Notes: generated by a model from the sequence alone, not told the origin. 64,000 nucleotides of DNA from Candidatus Riflebacteria bacterium HGW-Riflebacteria-2 (GCA_002839435.1 PGYA01000026.1:49641-113640); one strand, 5' to 3'. Positions 24,693 through 33,877 are shown, counted from the stretch's first letter. Numbers and translations: made by a program.

Positions 24693-25961
24693 TTATTTGC
24701 CTTTTTCTTTACCGCCGAACCAACCTTTGAGAGTGCCGAGCAGGCCACTTTTCTGTGCCTCTTCGGTAATTTTTTCGCCGGTCAGGCCGGTGATCATGTG
24801 AATAAAGTCGGTGCGGTAAACTGACTCACTGGTGGTGTCGAAGATAGTCTTCTGTTCGTTAACCATGCTGAGCGCATTTTTCCAGTCATCGTGCAGGCTG
24901 TAATCGAACTTGCGTTTGAGACTGGCTTCGATTTCGGGTTTTGATATTGCATACATGCATTCTTCGCGGTTGAGGATCATTCTGATCTTCTCAGGCGGGT
25001 ATTTAAGTGTCTCAATGACTTTCATGCACTGCATCATGCTCTTGATGTGGTTTAGTTCGGGAGCCATAATCAGACAGATGTAGTCAGAGATATCGAGCGA
25101 GTTGATGGTGAGATCCTGGAACAGTGAGTGAGTATCTATAATAATATAGTCGAAAATCGTTTTTGCGACCTTTATTATTTTGCGCAGGTGGTTTGAGGTC
25201 ACCATTTCAGACTGCTCTGGCTTGAACGGCGAAGGCAGTACCGAAAAGCCGTGCGGATGTTCGCTCAGGAATTTTTTGAGATCATCGGCAGTCTCAGACT
25301 CGGCTTCGACGAGGTCAGCGATGCTGCGTTTTGGTTTGAGTCCAAGCATGAAAGCAAGATCGCCGAACTGCAGGTCAAGGTCGATCAGAAGCGCTTTTTT
25401 GCCGGTAAGTTTGGCAATGCCGGCGCTCATGTTGGCAGCAGTTACGCTTTTGCCGGCACCGCCCTTGGGGCTGAACAGGGTAATCAGCTTGCCACTCTTT
25501 TCTTCTTCGATGCTGACGGCTTTCATAACTGCTGTTGTCCGGCGGATACGCTGGGTCAGGGCGGTCATGATGCGCAATGCGATGAATGAATTCAGGCGCA
25601 GCAGCATGTCGAAGTTTACTTTGTCGATTTCAAGGACTGTGCTTTCAATTTTTGTTTTGATGGTGGCGTTGCGGGGCGCACCCTCAACCAGAGCCATTTC
25701 GCCGAAGAAGTTGCTCTCGTCAGAGCTTTTGATGTCGTTGATGGCAGGACTGTTTTCCTTGTTAACCTCAACGATACCATCTTTCAGAAGGTAAAAAGCG
25801 TCACCGACGTCGCCCTCTTTGAACAGAGTCGTTCCGGCCGGCAGAACACGCTCCTTGACTACTTCTGCAATCTTTTTGAGATCGTGATCTTCGAGACCCG
25901 AAAAAAGCTTGATCTGTTTAATTGTCTCAATATTTATAATAGTAATCACACCCTCTTTCAA
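24693..25961 (-). CDS. Cyclic-nucleotide-binding domain fused to a MinD/ParA-like ATPase
   Basis: 422 residues. Residues 12-140 form a CNB domain (IKLFSGLEDHDLKKIAEV, LFKEGDVGDAFYLLKDG), with a phosphate-binding cassette FFGEMALVEGAPRNAT that keeps the Glu and Arg needed for cNMP binding. Residues 158-400 are a deviant-Walker ATPase (FSPKGGAGKSVTAANMS, LLIDLDLQFGDLAFMLGL, FDYIIIDTHS), closest in style to CpaE/TadZ/MinD proteins. The tail ends LKGWFGGKEKGK. It is likely membrane- or complex-associated and cNMP-regulated. The start is unclear: the track TTG has no SD, and GAGG sits just inside the ORF. YtfJ lies 21 nt upstream. Confidence 0.88.
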   Translation of the reverse strand: MKEGVITIINIETIKQIKLFSGLEDHDLKKIAEVVKERVLPAGTTLFKEGDVGDAFYLLKDGIVEVNKENSPAINDIKSSDESNFFGEMALVEGAPRNATIKTKIESTVLEIDKVNFDMLLRLNSFIALRIMTALTQRIRRTTAVMKAVSIEEEKSGKLITLFSPKGGAGKSVTAANMSAGIAKLTGKKALLIDLDLQFGDLAFMLGLKPKRSIADLVEAESETADDLKKFLSEHPHGFSVLPSPFKPEQSEMVTSNHLRKIIKVAKTIFDYIIIDTHSLFQDLTINSLDISDYICLIMAPELNHIKSMMQCMKVIETLKYPPEKIRMILNREECMYAISKPEIEASLKRKFDYSLHDDWKNALSMVNEQKTIFDTTSESVYRTDFIHMITGLTGEKITEEAQKSGLLGTLKGWFGGKEKGK

Positions 25962-25982
25962 AAAATTTCAGGAACGGACCGT

Positions 25983-26378
25983 TTATTCTTTCTTGTCGCT
26001 CTCTGTTGCGTCTTTGCTTGTTTCTTCAGCGGTTTCAGCGATACCCATCAGCTTGTTGTAAATCTTTTCGCCAACCTCGGGTTTCAGAATCTTTTCCCAG
26101 ATTGTTTCTTTTTCTTTGAGCGAAATCAGTTTGACTTCCTTTTCGCTGATGGCAATAAATGCTACAGGCTCAATGGTCGCGCCGCCGCCAGACCCACCGC
26201 CAAAGCCTACGGAATCATTCTTCCCCTGGCCACCGCCTGCGCCAAAGCCAAAAGAGACTCTAGTAACCGGAATCACAGTCCAGTTCTTGAAAGTGGTCGG
26301 CTCACCAATGACAGTCTTGGAATTTATCGCCACTTTAAGCTCTGATAATACTGTTTTTATTAAAGTATCAATTGCCAT
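25983..26378 (-). CDS. ytfJ: YtfJ/GerW-family protein
   Basis: 131 residues. It has the family pattern: VIGEPTTFKNWTVIPVTRVSFGFGAG, a Gly-rich GGGSGGGATIEPVAFIAI, then KEVKLISL. In Bacillus this family (GerW) is needed for spore germination, but it also occurs in many non-sporulating bacteria, where its role is unknown. No other sporulation gene is visible here. GGAGG precedes the ATG at a long spacing (11 nt). The ytfI-like gene is directly upstream, as in Bacillus. Confidence 0.9.
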   Translation of the reverse strand: MAIDTLIKTVLSELKVAINSKTVIGEPTTFKNWTVIPVTRVSFGFGAGGGQGKNDSVGFGGGSGGGATIEPVAFIAISEKEVKLISLKEKETIWEKILKPEVGEKIYNKLMGIAETAEETSKDATESDKKE

Positions 26379-26444
26379 TTGCGCTGGAACCTCCTGAATT
26401 TCGAGAATATCTTACCAGAAACTGCGTCAGGTAGAAACAAATTT

Positions 26445-27620
26445 TTAATGTTGTTTTTTGGCGCGGTACCATTTGAATAATTGCCAGAGTTCAACATAAA
26501 GTTGCTTTTCAAAAAGCAGTGCGCCTGTCGCAAACAGCAGGCGCCATGGTTTTATGATGGCGGTTATGCAGGCGCGGCTGTAAACCATGGGCGCGCCAAA
26601 GTGCGGTACCGGCATGAAGTTGACACCCCATTGTCCGGCCATGCCGCTTGCTACTGCCAGAGTTGCATGGCTCATGCCGGTAAGGTATGGTTCATGCAAT
26701 GCATACCGTAGCAGAAGATCGATGCGCGGCAGTCCGAAAGCCTTTTTGCCGCGCCGCCAGAATCTTTTGCCAATCGGCGACAACAAACGCCATTTTCGCC
26801 GGAACAACCTTAAATAACCTTTTATCTGTCTGAAACGACGGGAGGCATCGCGCTTGAATTTGCGCAGCATCTGTCTTAACGAGTCACCTTTTTTACTCTG
26901 GCTTTTGTCTGGCTGTTCGCTGGCTGTCGCGGTCTCTTTGGCGGTCTGATGCTCAGCTTCAACTTCATGCAGTGGCTTAAGCGGGCGACTGTCTATGTCC
27001 TGCGACGACTGTGTTGCAGTGGCAACCGGTTCAACGGTTTGGGGTTCATCTTCTGTTGGCGGGGCTTTCTTCTCTTCGCTGGTGACAATTTCGGGAGCTG
27101 CTCGAGGAGTCTCTGCCTTTGCTGGTTCTGGCATTTCTGCCGCGACAGATTCTGCAGGCTTTTCTGCGACCTGTGGCTGTGCCGGCGGTTCAGATGACGA
27201 GTCAGACTGTGGCGAGTCTTGTTTTGTGGTTAAATGCACCTCGCCGACGGTCGGTTCAGGTCTTTCAGGCTCATCCGCCGGTGCTGCTGGCGTGCTGCTG
27301 TCAGAAGACGGCGGAATTGGCGGTGGCTCTGATGGCCGGCCGGGCGATTTCTGGCGGCCCATGCGTTCGAGGCGCTTCTTCCAGCCCATAAAACTGATTA
27401 CAACATCCTGGGTGTGCGGCGTCGCAATAATGCCGATTCTGAATAGTCTGAAAAGGTAGACGAACCATACCTCAGCTCGTTGTCCCTTTAACGAGCCACG
27501 CAGTTTGACATCAAAACGCAGCGGATGGATTAACGCGGTCAGCAGCAGCAGGGAGCCTACCGCTGTTGTGATAAGCAATGCTATCCAGACGATCTGCCAG
27601 ATTGTTGAAAGTATTTCCAT
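26445..27620 (-). CDS. YtfI-like (DUF2953) membrane protein with a long disordered insert
   Basis: 391 residues. An N-terminal membrane segment (IVWIALLITTAVGSLLLLTAL) and a short beta-like region (LRFDVKLRGSLKGQRAEVWF) are followed by about 150 residues rich in Pro, Glu, Ala and Ser (95-245). A basic helical C-terminal domain ends HATLAVASGMAGQWGVNFMP and PMVYSRACITAIIKPWRLL. The start and end match the DUF2953 plan seen in B. subtilis YtfI. The disordered insert is not typical. It sits beside ytfJ, which supports the assignment. Its ATG overlaps the lipid-kinase stop by 1 nt (TGATG). Function unknown. Confidence 0.7.
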   Translation of the reverse strand: MEILSTIWQIVWIALLITTAVGSLLLLTALIHPLRFDVKLRGSLKGQRAEVWFVYLFRLFRIGIIATPHTQDVVISFMGWKKRLERMGRQKSPGRPSEPPPIPPSSDSSTPAAPADEPERPEPTVGEVHLTTKQDSPQSDSSSEPPAQPQVAEKPAESVAAEMPEPAKAETPRAAPEIVTSEEKKAPPTEDEPQTVEPVATATQSSQDIDSRPLKPLHEVEAEHQTAKETATASEQPDKSQSKKGDSLRQMLRKFKRDASRRFRQIKGYLRLFRRKWRLLSPIGKRFWRRGKKAFGLPRIDLLLRYALHEPYLTGMSHATLAVASGMAGQWGVNFMPVPHFGAPMVYSRACITAIIKPWRLLFATGALLFEKQLYVELWQLFKWYRAKKQH

Positions 27621-28507
27621 CAGGGTGTGATCAGGAGGGTCGGCTGCTTTGCCAGTGCTATTTCGAAGCGTTTGGCGGCGGGAAATACCTCGCCATCGAG
27701 CTGATAAGGCGTTGGCCGGTCAGCTTCAACAATAAAATGCCGACCCTGAACAGACTCGGCGACGTCAGCGGGAAATCTGCCATTGCCGCGGGCAAAATTG
27801 AGCAGCCGTAGCAGGCTGCCTGCTGAAAAGCGTTTGAGCAGAACCAGGTCGAGAATGCCATCGTCGAACCTGGCTTGTGGCGCAAAAAAGAGTTCGCCGC
27901 CATAGCGGCGCATGTTGGCGATCAGCGCGTAACTGCCTTTATAGCACTTGCCGTCGCAGGTAATTGTTAACTTTGGCGGGCGGTAGGTGATGAAACTTAG
28001 CAGACCGGCAAGATGATAGGCCGCCCGGCCCAGCAGCTTCTTGCGCCAGCCGCCGACAGAGCCGGCAACTGCCGCATCAAACCCGAAGCCGGCTACAAAC
28101 AGATATTTCCGGCCGTCGCATACCGCGGTATCGACTTGCTGTACCGCTCCGGTTACCAGTGTCTTTACGGCATCACCGATTTTAAGAGGTATGCCAAGCT
28201 CGCGGCCAATTACATTGGCGGTGCCGGCCGGAATAATACCGAGCACGCCAGCTGGCGCCAGGGCATTGAGCAGGTTGTTGATCGTGCCGTCGCCCCCGGC
28301 CGCCGCTACGATATTGCCGGGAATCGCGCTGAGTCGGGCTGTTTCACTGCTTGCCTGTTCCTGGCTGGTGGTTCTGATGATCTCGATGGCGGTGTGGTGT
28401 GCCAGTCGTTCGCAGGCTGTTTCCAGACCTTTAAAATCAAGCGTTCTGGCGCCTGAATTAGCAAGAATATAGATTTTGCCGGGGGTGTCAGCAGTCATCG
28501 GTGGCAA
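27620..28507 (-). CDS. Diacylglycerol kinase-family lipid kinase (DgkB/YegS type)
   Basis: 295 residues. It has GGDGTINNLLNAL (nucleotide loop), GIIPAGTANVIGRELGIP (substrate/ATP region), and FDDGILDLVLLKR with a C-terminal beta domain ending LDGEVFPA. The family phosphorylates diacylglycerol, sphingosine or other lipids in membranes. The first ATG overlaps the upstream MBL gene by about 20 nt; a second in-frame ATG at 28498 is also possible. Its neighbours include the LPS transport genes, so a lipid-recycling role is plausible (inference). Confidence 0.9.
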   Translation of the reverse strand: MPPMTADTPGKIYILANSGARTLDFKGLETACERLAHHTAIEIIRTTSQEQASSETARLSAIPGNIVAAAGGDGTINNLLNALAPAGVLGIIPAGTANVIGRELGIPLKIGDAVKTLVTGAVQQVDTAVCDGRKYLFVAGFGFDAAVAGSVGGWRKKLLGRAAYHLAGLLSFITYRPPKLTITCDGKCYKGSYALIANMRRYGGELFFAPQARFDDGILDLVLLKRFSAGSLLRLLNFARGNGRFPADVAESVQGRHFIVEADRPTPYQLDGEVFPAAKRFEIALAKQPTLLITP

Positions 28508-29327
28508 TCGCTTTATAGGAGTTGTTTTCGAATTCTATACGGTAGAAGACCGCATTTTGTGCGTGTGAAAAGGCAACCAGCGTGTCTGGGCGCTGGGCCC
28601 GGCGCAAAAGAGTGTTGCGTGCCTGCAGCGTTTCGACCGGATAAAGATCGAATGCCTCATGCCGCTTGGGGTGAATATGCAGCGGAGTAGGACAGATGTC
28701 TGCCGGATATATCAAGTTGCACATGCTGTCTTTGATTCTAACAATCTGGTGGGCAGCGGTATGACCGCCGCTGACTTCAACGCTGATGCCTTCAGCTATT
28801 TCACAGTCGCCACTGATGAAATGTAGATTTCCAGTTTCAAACAGCGGCAGAAAATCGTGTACATGATAGCTGCTGCGCGAAAAATCATCGGGTCGGCAGG
28901 CTGCTGACCACTCATCTCGCTGAATGAATGTGGCGGCCTTTCTAAAAACCGCCGTCGTTGCATCACCTGCTATTTCGGTTGAGCCACCGCAATGGTCGAA
29001 ATGCAGATGAGTGAATACCAGATGGGTTATATCGTCAGGAACAAGGCCGAAGGCCGCAAGGTGTTCTACCACCGTAGTCGCGTTTTCGAGCCCCATCATT
29101 TTAAGCCGTGCCGGCCGAAGCTTCCGGCCTGTGCCGGTATCGACAAGCATGTTCATGCCATCGCACCTGATCAGCAGAAAATTGATGCCGAGCTGAATAC
29201 GATTTTTTGCATCAGGACTGGCGAATGCTTCCCATTCTGAACGTTGCAGGCCGGCAAAGGCGGTACCGCCATCTACAAGCATTCTGCCTTCCTGCAGAAT
29301 ATTTACCTGATATTTTCCGGTTTTCAC
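28488..29327 (-). CDS. Metallo-beta-lactamase-fold hydrolase
   Basis: 279 residues. The metal-binding HxHxDH is clear in VFTHLHFDHCGG; a later His in SGGHTAAHQIVRI and Asp in IYPADICPTP complete the site. The layout resembles MBL-fold lactonases (AHL-lactonase type), but the substrate cannot be told. It starts with GTG, with GGAGAAAA 8 nt upstream. It is 56 nt after the DUF3084 gene and overlaps the lipid-kinase start, so it belongs to the same run. Confidence 0.85.
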   Translation of the reverse strand: MKTGKYQVNILQEGRMLVDGGTAFAGLQRSEWEAFASPDAKNRIQLGINFLLIRCDGMNMLVDTGTGRKLRPARLKMMGLENATTVVEHLAAFGLVPDDITHLVFTHLHFDHCGGSTEIAGDATTAVFRKAATFIQRDEWSAACRPDDFSRSSYHVHDFLPLFETGNLHFISGDCEIAEGISVEVSGGHTAAHQIVRIKDSMCNLIYPADICPTPLHIHPKRHEAFDLYPVETLQARNTLLRRAQRPDTLVAFSHAQNAVFYRIEFENNSYKAIATDDC

Positions 29328-29383
29328 GAACTTTTCTCCATACTCAACAATTATGCCACAGTCGCGGCTAAAAACTGCAAGTT

Positions 29384-30418
29384 TTATTCTTCGTCTGAAT
29401 TATCATCGATCTGCCCGGGTTGTGTTGAAAAAATGCGTTCGCCCGTTTCTTCAAACCTGAAAGTGACGTTGAGCGGGCCGATGGCGTAGGTGTCTTCCGG
29501 TACCGCCGCGATCAGTATGAACTGGCGATTCAGCTCTTTTATACGATTGACCATATCGTAGAAAGAAAGCATCGAATCTGACGACAGATCGCCGAATCTT
29601 CCGGTAAGTGGGTTTGCTATCATGCCGAGTTTTACCACTTCCTGGTTCATTTCATCCATGAATTGTTTGAGATTACGGGCAATTTCACCACGACTGAGCC
29701 GTCCGTCAATCTGGATGGAAGCAATTTCCTGATCTTTGCGAAAGATGAGATTGTTGGGAAGCAGTATGAAGCGCACGTTGCCAAGCTGTTCACCAGCATT
29801 GATATTTTCGGCGGCTATCGCGCCAACTACCATATCCTGCGACGAACTTGCTATATGTGCCGCCATACCGTTAAGTTGTTCGCGGTTGGCAGTAAAGAAG
29901 TCGATTTCATCCTGAACATTCACGCCGCGCCGGCGCACTTTTGCAGTCAGGTTTATAATCAGAGTGGTAAGCTCTTTCATTACTTCGCTGGAGCTTTTAT
30001 TCGATTCTACAACAACTACCGAGAGAGGTTCATCTTTGCGGAAAACTACATTGCCGGTCTCTTTTATTCTGACCGTCGAAGTAAGGCGTTCGACATCCTT
30101 TGTCAGTTCGACTTTTTCGTTTTCGAGCTGCTGCTTGACCTGCTCGAGGCCGCGTGTTTCATTATGCAGGTTTTCGATGTCACGTCGCAGCGAGTCGATA
30201 TGAAACAGCGCCGTTCTTACATCTTCTGAGATTATGGTCATGGCGCCAAGCGTCAGCAGAGTGATCAGAATTCCGGTCGAAATAGCGACAACGAGCGCGG
30301 TGATGCGTGGCCGCAGGCCCAGTACCGTCAACCGGCGTTTGCCAACGTAAGTGCCGAGCACATCGCCGATATAAGCGATCAGACCGCTGACCAGAACCAG
30401 TATCAGTATATAGATCAT
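29384..30418 (-). CDS. DUF3084 membrane protein
   Basis: 344 residues. Two N-terminal membrane segments (ILILVLVSGLIAYIGDVLG; ALVVAISTGILITLLTLGAM) carry the family signature GTYVGKRRLTVLGLRPRITA. A periplasmic coiled coil (about 75-115) and a C-terminal region follow. DUF3084 proteins are found in cyanobacteria and other groups with no assigned role. The ATG overlaps lptB as ATGA, so it is the last tightly coupled gene of the kdsC-lpt run. That coupling suggests a role in envelope lipid or LPS export (inference). Confidence 0.85.
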   Translation of the reverse strand: MIYILILVLVSGLIAYIGDVLGTYVGKRRLTVLGLRPRITALVVAISTGILITLLTLGAMTIISEDVRTALFHIDSLRRDIENLHNETRGLEQVKQQLENEKVELTKDVERLTSTVRIKETGNVVFRKDEPLSVVVVESNKSSSEVMKELTTLIINLTAKVRRRGVNVQDEIDFFTANREQLNGMAAHIASSSQDMVVGAIAAENINAGEQLGNVRFILLPNNLIFRKDQEIASIQIDGRLSRGEIARNLKQFMDEMNQEVVKLGMIANPLTGRFGDLSSDSMLSFYDMVNRIKELNRQFILIAAVPEDTYAIGPLNVTFRFEETGERIFSTQPGQIDDNSDEE

Positions 30419-31221
30419 TGGCCGCGCTTCTCGATCTGGTCGAGCTGAAAGCGTTCGCCGAGATAAAACTTGCGGGCGGTCTCGTCTTTGGCGACAAACT
30501 GTGCCGAACCCGAAACCAGAATCTTGCCAAGACTCATGATATAGGCGCGATCTACTATGGCCAGGGTTTCTCTGACGTTATGGTCGGTGATCAACAGTCC
30601 CAGTCCCTTTTTCTGAAGGGCAATGACTATGCTCTGAATATCCTGTACCGCGATCGGGTCAACGCCGGCAAAAGGTTCGTCGAGCAGTATGAAACTTGGT
30701 TCAGCTGCCAGTGCGCGCGCGATTTCTACGCGGCGTCTTTCTCCCCCCGAAAGTGAATAGCCGAGGCTGTCAGCCAGCCGCGCAATGTCGAGATCGTGCA
30801 TCAGCTTGTCGAGCCGCTCATGCCGCTCCTGATCACTGATGTTGATGCCCTCGAGAATCAGCCAGATGTTCTCGCGCACCGTCAGCTTGCGAAATACGCT
30901 GGCTTCCTGGGGCAGGTAGCCGATTCCCATGCGGGCGCGTTGATACATGGCTTTTTTCGTGATTTCCTGGTTGTTGTAGAGCACTCTGCCGCTGTCAGGC
31001 TTGATGAGGCCGACAACCATGTAAAAAGTGGTCGTTTTGCCGGCTCCATTTGGTCCAAGCAGGCCAACAATCTCCCCCTTTTTGATGTTGAGTGAAACAT
31101 GATCGACGACGGTGCGACCTTTGTAAGCCTTGCAAACCAGTTCTACCTTGATTTCATCAGGGTTGTCGGGTGCCAAAAAAGATGCCGCCTGTGCTGGTGT
31201 TTCCGTTTCATTGGTTTTCAT
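30415..31221 (-). CDS. lptB: LPS export ABC transporter ATP-binding protein LptB
   Basis: 268 residues. It has Walker A (GLLGPNGAGKTTTFY), the Q-loop GYLPQEASVFRKLTV, signature YSLSGGERRRVEIARA, Walker B (FILLDEPFAGVDP) and the H-loop TDHNVRET, all typical of LptB. A roughly 25-residue N-terminal extension is present. LptB powers LPS extraction by LptFG, which is not encoded here. lptA is 18 nt upstream and DUF3084 overlaps by 4 nt. Confidence 0.96.
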   Translation of the reverse strand: MKTNETETPAQAASFLAPDNPDEIKVELVCKAYKGRTVVDHVSLNIKKGEIVGLLGPNGAGKTTTFYMVVGLIKPDSGRVLYNNQEITKKAMYQRARMGIGYLPQEASVFRKLTVRENIWLILEGINISDQERHERLDKLMHDLDIARLADSLGYSLSGGERRRVEIARALAAEPSFILLDEPFAGVDPIAVQDIQSIVIALQKKGLGLLITDHNVRETLAIVDRAYIMSLGKILVSGSAQFVAKDETARKFYLGERFQLDQIEKRGQ

Positions 31222-31239
31222 CTGTCCAGGTTCCCCGTT

Positions 31240-32286
31240 TCAGTCTTCTTCAGTTGCTTCAATGTATTCTTCATCTTCATAGTCATCGTCGCCGGCATTA
31301 ATTTTAAGGTATTCTCCAGCCGGCAGGTTTTCTGGCAGTTCGTCATTACTTATCCCGGCTTCCTTGACTTCAAGCTGTTTTTCATTGTCTTCGCCGCTCT
31401 CTTTCTTTTTCTTTTCTTTCTTTTTCTTGTCTTTGTTCTTGTCTTTGTCACGTGAACTGCCACCGCTCGACGGGAAAACGGTAGCCTGCACGTTGCCGAC
31501 GGCGATAGTTCTGTCTTCGTCGGGGTAATAGATGATTTTGTTGGCGTAGAGTTCTGAGACCTGTTCCGCGTTGGAGCCGGCTTCCTTTGACGTCTGGAAA
31601 GCGTGCGCGCGGCCGACAATGATCATGCGATTTTCGCGATTGAGATATATCGCCTTGTCGCCCGTTGCCCGCAGGGTTTCGGTTACGATCTCGACGTCGT
31701 TACGTGCTATTGCCTTGTCCTCGTTGCTGAAAAGCTCGAGAGTTTCGCAGATTATATCGGAAACCGGCGACTTTTCATTTTCCGCGGCTTCTTCTTCGGT
31801 TTCGCCATCGCGGTAAGGAACTTCGATTACTCTGACATCACCCTTGGCCAGAAAGCGGCTTTCTTTGTTGAAGGCTTCTATCTCGTTGCAGGTAAGGATA
31901 ACTCTGGTTTTGCGAACCTTCATGCTGCCTTCTTCGCCGGGACTGGCGCGTTCGACGATGCGGACAAGTTTGGGATTGCCACGGGCCAACAGGCGGTCTT
32001 CCTTGACGTAGGCCTCGAGGTAATCAGAGGTAAGAACCGAGCCAGGCTGCGTTACCGTAACATTGTCGATGGCCTTGACGATTTCGAGATCGCGGTCGTA
32101 GATGCCACGGTCGGCAGTGAGCGTGGAATCTTTCTGCTCGGCTGTCAGACCGCCTCTCGCCACGTAGACGTTTTTGAAAAAAGTCATAAGCTTGCTCGTG
32201 ATAACCATGTCGCCGGCAGTGACGGAAGTCTGGGCAAACACAGGGCTAGAGCTCATCAATAAAAGGATCAGGATGAATCTTTTCAT
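31240..32286 (-). CDS. lptA: LptA/OstA-like periplasmic LPS transport protein
   Basis: 348 residues, longer than typical LptA (about 185). It has a signal peptide (FILILLLMSSSPVFA) and repeated OstA beta strands (LTADRGIYDRDLEIVKAIDN; LTSDYLEAYVKEDRLLARG; ILTCNEIEAFNKES; RMIIVGRAHAFQT). A Lys/Asp/Glu-rich tail follows (DKDKNKDKKKKEKKKKESGE) and an acidic end. It bridges LPS between LptC and LptD. The charged tail is unusual. It overlaps lptC by 4 nt. Confidence 0.9.
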   Translation of the reverse strand: MKRFILILLLMSSSPVFAQTSVTAGDMVITSKLMTFFKNVYVARGGLTAEQKDSTLTADRGIYDRDLEIVKAIDNVTVTQPGSVLTSDYLEAYVKEDRLLARGNPKLVRIVERASPGEEGSMKVRKTRVILTCNEIEAFNKESRFLAKGDVRVIEVPYRDGETEEEAAENEKSPVSDIICETLELFSNEDKAIARNDVEIVTETLRATGDKAIYLNRENRMIIVGRAHAFQTSKEAGSNAEQVSELYANKIIYYPDEDRTIAVGNVQATVFPSSGGSSRDKDKNKDKKKKEKKKKESGEDNEKQLEVKEAGISNDELPENLPAGEYLKINAGDDDYEDEEYIEATEED

Positions 32287-33002
32287 GGTTGTTGTTCCTT
32301 GCTGGCCTGTTCTGGTGATGTACCGGCAGTGTCAGAAGACAGCTCATCTGAAGTTGGAGTTGTTGAAGCGATTTTCAAAGGTATAATCAGCTGTGACAAA
32401 GGAGGGGCGACTGGCAGGCCCGTGACATTACTCATTTCGTCATCGGCCGCGGCCGTTTTGCCTGATTTATCCCAGATTCTGATGACAACCTGCTGGTTGA
32501 TCTGGGCTTCCTTATCGACAGTGCTGTAACGCAATCCGAGGCCGGTCAGAATCGCATCATCTTTCCAGATGGTGACCGGTTTTTGTGTTTGCAATTCTTT
32601 GCGGTTGAAAAAATAACGGAGTTCTTCGGATCTGATTCTTTCGTTGTCAGTGTTCCAGCCTCTTACGTCGCCCCAGAACTTGGCTTCGAAAGGGTTTTTG
32701 ATGGCACGTTCGGAAATCAGGCGGCCGGTCCAGGTTGCCTGATCCGGTTTATAAAAAATCGTGCGAACATTCGATGCGTTCATGTTGTTCTGGTTGTCAT
32801 CCATGTCGCAGATGTCGGCATAGAGTCTGGCGTGCTCAAACCCGCCTTCAACCTGGCTGAAATTGACGTTTTTGAGCACCATGCGGTGTTTTACATAACT
32901 GGTGGCGGCTTGTTCCAGCTTGTCATCCCACAGGATGATGACGATGAACCCGACAAGAACAGCTGTCCACAGCCAGTAACTCAGCAAAATATTTTTCATC
33001 AC
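32283..33002 (-). CDS. lptC: LptC-like LPS export protein
   Basis: 239 residues. One N-terminal anchor (LLSYWLWTAVLVGFIVIILW) is followed by a periplasmic beta-jellyroll region (VLKNVNFSQVEGGFEHARLYAD; KNPFEAKFWGDVRGWN; ILTGLGLRYS) of the LptC plan, then a Ser/Thr/Ala-rich tail of about 45 residues. LptC takes LPS from LptBFG to LptA. Position between the acyltransferase and lptA, with 4-nt overlaps on both sides, supports the call. Confidence 0.88.
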   Translation of the reverse strand: MMKNILLSYWLWTAVLVGFIVIILWDDKLEQAATSYVKHRMVLKNVNFSQVEGGFEHARLYADICDMDDNQNNMNASNVRTIFYKPDQATWTGRLISERAIKNPFEAKFWGDVRGWNTDNERIRSEELRYFFNRKELQTQKPVTIWKDDAILTGLGLRYSTVDKEAQINQQVVIRIWDKSGKTAAADDEMSNVTGLPVAPPLSQLIIPLKIASTTPTSDELSSDTAGTSPEQASKEQQP

Positions 33003-33877
33003 CCGGTTCTCCCGAGGCTGGCAAATTCGTAACGCTCATGAAACCAGCACCAGAGATCGGGGCGGCGGCGATAGGCTTCTTCGTAACGGTCAACATAACG
33101 TTGGATGTTGTCACGCATGCTCTGACTGCGATCGAATATGACCGGCTTTTCAAAGCGCAGCAACAGGCGGCCATTTTTCTGGCGCTCGGCAAATGATGGA
33201 ATCAGCGGTGCCCGGCTGCGCAGAGCCATCAGTACAGGCGCACTGTAAAACGAAGCGTTGCGGCCAAAAAAGCGCACCTGAAAACCGCGTTCGCGCGCGT
33301 TCAGATCGGACAGCAGGCCGACTGTTTTATTTTGCGCCAACAGCTTAAGTGCTGTCGGGATGGTGTTATCCATAATAACCACTTCACCGCGTCTTTCACG
33401 AAAACTGTTCATGAACTCGGTCATCTGATCGACAGCCTGAGCGCGCGCCATTACGTGCATGGGAATGCCCATTTTAGTCAGTGTGTAGCCCATAACTTCC
33501 CAGTTGCCGAAGTGACCTGAAAGTATGATGATGCCACGCTTGCCTGCCAGAGCCTCTTCGATGTTTTCGCGACCTTCTATCTGAACAAAATCAGGGTCTG
33601 CTGCCAGCAGTTTTTCGTAAAAGAAGACTTCAAGCAGGGTCATGACCTGATTGCTGGCCATGCCGGCAATGATTTCGTCTTTTCGGTCAGCGAATTCTGC
33701 CGGCAGAAGTTCACGTGCCCGTTTTATTTCTTTTGCAAAAATCAGCGGAAACACCTTGAGAAGCAGACGTTTTAATTTAGGTATTGCTGTGACGTCAAGT
33801 CTGGTCATCATTGTGACCAGCCATTTGACCAGCCTGGCCCGCAGTGTTCTTTTGATTTTTTTCAGATGATCGCGCAT
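32999..33877 (-). CDS. LpxL/HtrB-family lipid A acyltransferase (copy 1)
   Basis: 292 residues. The catalytic HX4D/E-type motif is GHFGNWEVMG. The GLLSDLNARERGFQVRFFGR stretch is the usual 'D..' block, and PDLWCWFHERYEF is the family C-terminal motif. These enzymes add secondary acyl chains to lipid A at the inner membrane. It is coupled to kdsC (TAATG) and lptC (ATGA). Whether it is LpxL or LpxM type cannot be decided from motifs. Confidence 0.9.
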   Translation of the reverse strand: MRDHLKKIKRTLRARLVKWLVTMMTRLDVTAIPKLKRLLLKVFPLIFAKEIKRARELLPAEFADRKDEIIAGMASNQVMTLLEVFFYEKLLAADPDFVQIEGRENIEEALAGKRGIIILSGHFGNWEVMGYTLTKMGIPMHVMARAQAVDQMTEFMNSFRERRGEVVIMDNTIPTALKLLAQNKTVGLLSDLNARERGFQVRFFGRNASFYSAPVLMALRSRAPLIPSFAERQKNGRLLLRFEKPVIFDRSQSMRDNIQRYVDRYEEAYRRRPDLWCWFHERYEFASLGRTG

